Assembly: GCA_003661125.1 (NCBI GenBank)
Contig: QMVO01000008.1
Span: 1 to 17,459, forward strand
DNA from: Methanosarcinales archaeon
Lineage (GTDB): Archaea > Halobacteriota > Syntropharchaeia > Alkanophagales > Methanospirareceae
Direction: 5' to 3'
Length of the DNA: 17,459 nucleotides
The notes beneath the pieces were generated by a model, which was not told the origin of the DNA, made no database searches, and saw only the letters and a program-made list of their open reading frames with translations. Below are positions 14,721-17,459 of this stretch, piece after piece (position 1 is the first letter of the stretch; each line of letters begins with the position of its first letter). The position numbers and the translations under genes are program-made.

Positions 14721-14728
14721 TATTTATA
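14721..14728 (-). promoter_or_regulatory. TATA box of mch
   Basis: TATAAATA on the minus strand, about 40-47 nt before the mch ATG. A start about 25 nt downstream would leave a leader of roughly 15-20 nt that contains the GGTGA ribosome site. Confidence 0.55.
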
Positions 14729-14774
14729 GGAATATGATTTGTTGCGAGGCTTATAAAAACAAAAAAAACAAAAA

Positions 14775-14784
14775 CTTTAAAAAG
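14775..14784 (+). promoter_or_regulatory. TATA box of a leaderless gene
   Basis: CTTTAAAAAG, preceded by an A-rich BRE-like stretch, is centred about 27 nt before ATG at 14806. That spacing puts the transcription start at or next to the ATG, so the transcript is probably leaderless; no Shine-Dalgarno is present. Confidence 0.5.
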
Positions 14785-14805
14785 GCTGAGTTCCTTATTA
14801 TATAT

Positions 14806-15387
14806 ATGCACGAAGATAGAATAGCGATTTTCGACCCTAGAATAAGGATAAACGTATTGGAGGAACTAATTTATCCCTCTATTTTTTACTCCTCCTGGCG
14901 AACGGGAAAAGAAAAAATCCGTGCGATGTACAGGCATAAAATCAGGATTGGTAAAAGCATAGAACGGGTTGGAGATGCAGAAGAGAAAGAAAAATTATAC
15001 GGCAGTCTGGACGAACTTTATTTGAATTATGTCGCTCTGTTTGGATTTTCATCGGTTGAGGTGAAAAAATGCGAGGCAGAGGTCGAGGAAGAAGTAAGAG
15101 AAATAAGGACATATCCCCCTGCCTATGCCTATGTGTCCGGCGAATCACAAGAAGAAGTACCTGTGCCTGCATCTACAAAATGGATAAAAGCTCGTGTAGA
15201 AATGCTATTGGCTCAGGTTTTTAAGATATCTTATGCGCACATGGCACGGAGCGGATTGACAACGCTCGAGAGCGATTTAAGTAGCTTGGAAAGGAAACTA
15301 TTTGAAGAACCGGATTCTCAAGTGAAAGCAGGCATAATTGAAGAGATAGAAAAGGCGAGAGAACTTTTGCTCTTGCTCAGCGAATGA
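14806..15387 (+). CDS. Hypothetical protein, function unknown
   Basis: Soluble protein of 193 residues that I do not recognise. It begins MHEDRIAIFDPRIRINVLEELIYPSIFYSSW, looks mostly helical, and has no signal peptide or membrane segment. A region rich in Arg/Lys/Glu (about 30-100) precedes a Pro-rich turn (YPPAYAYVSG) and two C-terminal helices rich in Leu/Glu that could form a coiled coil. There is one cysteine and no obvious catalytic motif. The frame stays open upstream to 14413, but that part runs antisense through mch and the intergenic gap; ATG at 14806 with a TATA box 27 nt before it is the sensible start. Its stop is 3 nt before the YkgJ-like gene, so the two are a pair and may share a task. 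Confidence 0.75.
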   Translation: MHEDRIAIFDPRIRINVLEELIYPSIFYSSWRTGKEKIRAMYRHKIRIGKSIERVGDAEEKEKLYGSLDELYLNYVALFGFSSVEVKKCEAEVEEEVREIRTYPPAYAYVSGESQEEVPVPASTKWIKARVEMLLAQVFKISYAHMARSGLTTLESDLSSLERKLFEEPDSQVKAGIIEEIEKARELLLLLSE

Positions 15388-15390
15388 GAG

Positions 15391-16023
15391 ATGAAGGAAG
15401 AGAAGGGGGATTTGAAAAAGCAAACCTTGCTGTTCAGGGACTTAGTTGGCGATGAGCTTTTCTGGTTTACCATATCACAAAATGTTAAGACGTTGGAGAA
15501 AAACAGGAACAGATTTGAGCAGTTAGCACAGGCAATCCTGGAATATTTCAGGTGTGAGAGATGCTGCAAGTGCTGTCGCGAGATGCCCATTCATCTGAAT
15601 GACGAAGACATGAGCAGACTCAGCCGGGTTGATGGCGATGCTCTATTTGACAAGCTGGACGAAAATGAGGTGGATGACTATCTGAAAACGCCGTGTCCCT
15701 ATTTGAAAGGAGACGAATGCACAATTTACGAAAGCAGACCCATGTCTTGCAGGATGTTCCCTTTCGTAGTTATCCGCCCTACACCCACACTGCAATTATG
15801 CCCTCTGGGAAAGAAGGTATTCACGGAGTTCAGGAGGTTAGCTCGAAAATATGGAAAGAAAGATACAATAGTGGAGTGGGATGACAGTACTTTTGATAAT
15901 AGGCTGCCGGATTACAGTGGTAGCAAAAGTAGCGGAAAAAAAGCTGTATATGCTGCTCTTCCATTAGGCACATTAGAGAAGTTTTTGAGGTATTTACAGA
16001 CTGAAAAGGGGGATAAAGTCTGA
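15391..16023 (+). CDS. YkgJ-family cysteine cluster protein
   Basis: Protein of 210 residues with the YkgJ (UPF0153-like) arrangement: CERCCKCC (55-62) near the middle, then CPYLKGDECTIYESRPMSCRMFPF (102-125) and LCPLG (136-140). These cysteines are thought to bind zinc or an iron-sulfur cluster; family annotations as Fe-S oxidoreductase are not backed by biochemistry that I know of. A helical N-terminal segment of about 50 residues precedes the cluster. ATG at 15391-15393 follows the upstream stop by 3 nt, so translation is likely coupled to the unknown gene. The stop is TGA at 16021-16023, and the convergent threonine synthase gene ends 69 nt beyond. Confidence 0.88.
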   Translation: MKEEKGDLKKQTLLFRDLVGDELFWFTISQNVKTLEKNRNRFEQLAQAILEYFRCERCCKCCREMPIHLNDEDMSRLSRVDGDALFDKLDENEVDDYLKTPCPYLKGDECTIYESRPMSCRMFPFVVIRPTPTLQLCPLGKKVFTEFRRLARKYGKKDTIVEWDDSTFDNRLPDYSGSKSSGKKAVYAALPLGTLEKFLRYLQTEKGDKV

Positions 16024-16092
16024 TCTCCCCTGGTAAAATAAAAGCTTCTTTAATTTAATCTTCGATATTCACGCCTGAAATTCATCTTCAAA
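16024..16092. terminator. Short convergent intergenic gap, possible bidirectional terminator
   Basis: This 69-nt AT-rich gap lies between two convergent stops and holds AAAGCTTCTTTAATTTAATC. On the plus strand it gives modest T clusters and on the minus strand TTTTATTTTA. No strong hairpin is seen, so the terminator call is tentative. Confidence 0.3.
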
Positions 16093-17310
16093 TCACTTGA
16101 CCATCTTCCTTATAAGATCAACGTCTGCATCCACCTCCTTCGGTGCCTCGCATATTTCTATCACACGTTCCGGGTCTTTCAATAAATGCCCGGTAGTGAT
16201 GCATACAATCTTCTCCTCCCTTTCTATTTCGCCCATCTTGACTAATTTCTTCAGCCCTGCAATAGACGCCGCACTGGCAGGCTCTACACCTATGCCCTCC
16301 TGCCTTGCCAATTCGAGCTGTGCCTTCGTTATCTCATCATCTGTCACTGATTCCGCAACACCTCCTGAGTCTCTAATGGCGTGCAATGCCTTCGCGGCAT
16401 TCACCGGATTCCCTATTCTTATCGCAGATGCAATGGTTTCTGGTTTATCTTCCGGTATTATCTCCCCTCTTCCTTCCTTAAATGCATTCACTACTGGTTT
16501 CGCACCCTCTGCTTGAATACCTGTCATCTTTGGAATAGAACCAGTAATGCCGACAGTCTTCAACTCTAAAAAACCTTTAAAAATCGCACTTATGTTACCT
16601 GCATTCCCAACCGGCAGAATCACCCTATCAGGAACTTTCCACTTAAGTTTTTCCGCAATTTCAAACGCTATTGTCTTCTGACCTTCCAACCGGTATGGAT
16701 TCACGGAATTCAATAGATAAAGTTTCTCTTCCTCACACAGCACTCGCACTATCCTCAGGGCATCATCAAAATTCCCTCGAAGCGAGATTACTTTTGCACC
16801 GTGCATCATCGCTTGTGCTACTTTCCCTAATGCTACTTTACCTTTTGGCAGCAGAACGTAGCTGGGGATACCGGCTTTCGCAGCAAAAATAGCAAGTGAT
16901 GCAGAAGTATTACCCGTGGATGCACATGCCACGCCTTTCACACCTAATTCTATCGCTTTCGTTACACCAACTGTCATCCCGCGGTCTTTAAACGACCCGG
17001 AAGGGTTCATTCCCTCGTGTTTTACCCATAGCTCATCCACGCCGATAGATTTCGCAAGTCTGCCACACTTGTACAAAGGCGTGTTGCCTTCCTTTATTGT
17101 TATGGGTTTTATATCTTCTGCGAAAGGCAGTAAAACACGGTATTTCCACACGCCTTCCCCTATGGCTTCGACCACTCGCTCTATATCTATCCCGGAATAA
17201 TCGTAATTTATATCCAGCAAACCGCCGCATTTCCTGCACGTGTATACCACGTCCTCCTTAGAGAAGCATGCACCGCATCTTATACATTTTACTTTGTACT
17301 CTTCGCTCAT
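16093..17310 (-). CDS. thrC: Threonine synthase
   Basis: PLP enzyme that converts O-phospho-L-homoserine to L-threonine. An N-terminal zinc ribbon (C9, C12, C25, C28) is followed by the canonical fold: WKYRVLLPF (55-63), EGNTPLY (74-80), MNPSGSFKDRGM (101-112) with the PLP lysine K108, ASTGNTSASLA (130-140), the phosphate-binding PVGNAGN and ITTGHLLKDP near the C-terminus. At 405 residues the length is normal for archaeal ThrC. ATG at 17308-17310 has no strong Shine-Dalgarno. Cysteate synthase, an offshoot of this family that feeds coenzyme M in Methanosarcina, was considered because comDE lies nearby, but all blocks look like ordinary ThrC. The gene stands alone, convergent with the YkgJ pair. 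Confidence 0.92.
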   Translation of the reverse strand: MSEEYKVKCIRCGACFSKEDVVYTCRKCGGLLDINYDYSGIDIERVVEAIGEGVWKYRVLLPFAEDIKPITIKEGNTPLYKCGRLAKSIGVDELWVKHEGMNPSGSFKDRGMTVGVTKAIELGVKGVACASTGNTSASLAIFAAKAGIPSYVLLPKGKVALGKVAQAMMHGAKVISLRGNFDDALRIVRVLCEEEKLYLLNSVNPYRLEGQKTIAFEIAEKLKWKVPDRVILPVGNAGNISAIFKGFLELKTVGITGSIPKMTGIQAEGAKPVVNAFKEGRGEIIPEDKPETIASAIRIGNPVNAAKALHAIRDSGGVAESVTDDEITKAQLELARQEGIGVEPASAASIAGLKKLVKMGEIEREEKIVCITTGHLLKDPERVIEICEAPKEVDADVDLIRKMVK

Positions 17311-17360
17311 GTTCTTTTAAGACACCCTATTTGTAATTGGTATTTGTATAGCTACCCTTT

Positions 17361-17370
17361 ATTTTAAAAC
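17361..17370 (-). promoter_or_regulatory. TATA-like box for thrC
   Basis: On the minus strand GTTTTAAAAT follows a BRE-like GGAAA, about 50-60 nt before the thrC ATG. The leader would be about 25-30 nt. Confidence 0.4.
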
Positions 17371-17444
17371 TTTCCATGCGATATTCTTGCAATAATGGTT
17401 AGGGTGGTAATCCATCAGCGCAACATTTGGAGTGGAAGCAGGGG

Positions 17445-17456
17445 TATTTAAATATA
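17445..17456 (+). promoter_or_regulatory. TATA-like palindrome at the right edge
   Basis: TATTTAAATATA just inside the right edge is nearly palindromic and could be the box A of a rightward gene starting beyond the window. The rest of 17311-17444 holds only the thrC promoter region; I see no gene there. Confidence 0.3.
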
Positions 17457-17459
17457 GCA

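Noticed and set aside
14413..14805. Upstream extension of the unknown gene into mch
   Set aside because: This part is antisense to mch and crosses the promoter gap. ATG at 14806 has a TATA box at the right spacing.
16093..17310. Threonine synthase as cysteate synthase for coenzyme M
   Set aside because: The protein shows the full set of ordinary ThrC blocks with an N-terminal zinc ribbon, and it is not linked to comDE in an operon. A tree with characterised cysteate synthases would decide.
1..17459. CRISPR array, complete insertion sequence, riboswitch or replication origin
   Set aside because: I found no regularly spaced repeats, no full transposase with inverted repeats, no recognisable riboswitch fold and no origin-like repeat cluster.

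Overview
The window reads as chromosome of a methanogenic or methane/alkane-oxidising euryarchaeon. Four genes belong to C1 or coenzyme pathways built on methanopterin, F430 and coenzyme M: a coenzyme F430 synthetase (cfbE), methenyl-H4MPT cyclohydrolase (mch), a fused sulfopyruvate decarboxylase (comDE) and an AfpA/DmrB-type flavoprotein. Archaeal Sec61-beta, a PGF-CTERM anchored binding protein, TATA-box promoters close to start codons and a class II tRNA-Leu fit this. Assignment to Methanophagales (ANME-1), Syntrophoarchaeales or Methanosarcinales is an inference; no rRNA or mcr gene is present to settle it.

Layout. (1) 104-8164, minus strand: sec61beta - moaC - tRNA-Leu(UAG) - cfbE - radC - DUF499-type ATPase - PglZ-domain protein - zinc-ribbon DUF1156 adenine DNA methylase. 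The last three form a compact BREX/Pgl-like phage-defence module, read directly behind cfbE and radC with gaps of about 8-12 nt or 4-nt overlaps and no visible promoter of its own. The methylase appears cut off at its 3' end near the left edge, where a short converging open frame could be the tail of an inserted element. (2) 8249-12360, plus strand: comDE followed by a complete taurine/sulfonate-family ABC importer (binding protein, permease, ATPase). (3) 12323-14681, minus strand: mch, an iron-sulfur flavoprotein and the AfpA/DmrB-like flavoprotein; the last overlaps the ABC ATPase gene tail to tail by 38 nt. (4) 14806-16023, plus strand: a leaderless gene of unknown function coupled to a YkgJ-type cysteine-cluster protein. 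(5) 16093-17310, minus strand: threonine synthase.

How the genes may work together. ComDE makes sulfoacetaldehyde for coenzyme M. The importer beside it could bring in an organosulfonate such as sulfopyruvate, sulfolactate, cysteate or CoM itself, making the block a possible CoM salvage unit (inference). Mch and the flavoprotein pair suit H4MPT metabolism and low-potential electron transfer. PglZ, DUF499 and the DUF1156 methylase would form a methylation-based defence system; its helicase or nuclease partners, if any, would lie beyond the left edge.

Coding density is very high. No gene-free stretch exceeds 300 bases, and I see no rRNA, no CRISPR array and no complete insertion sequence.
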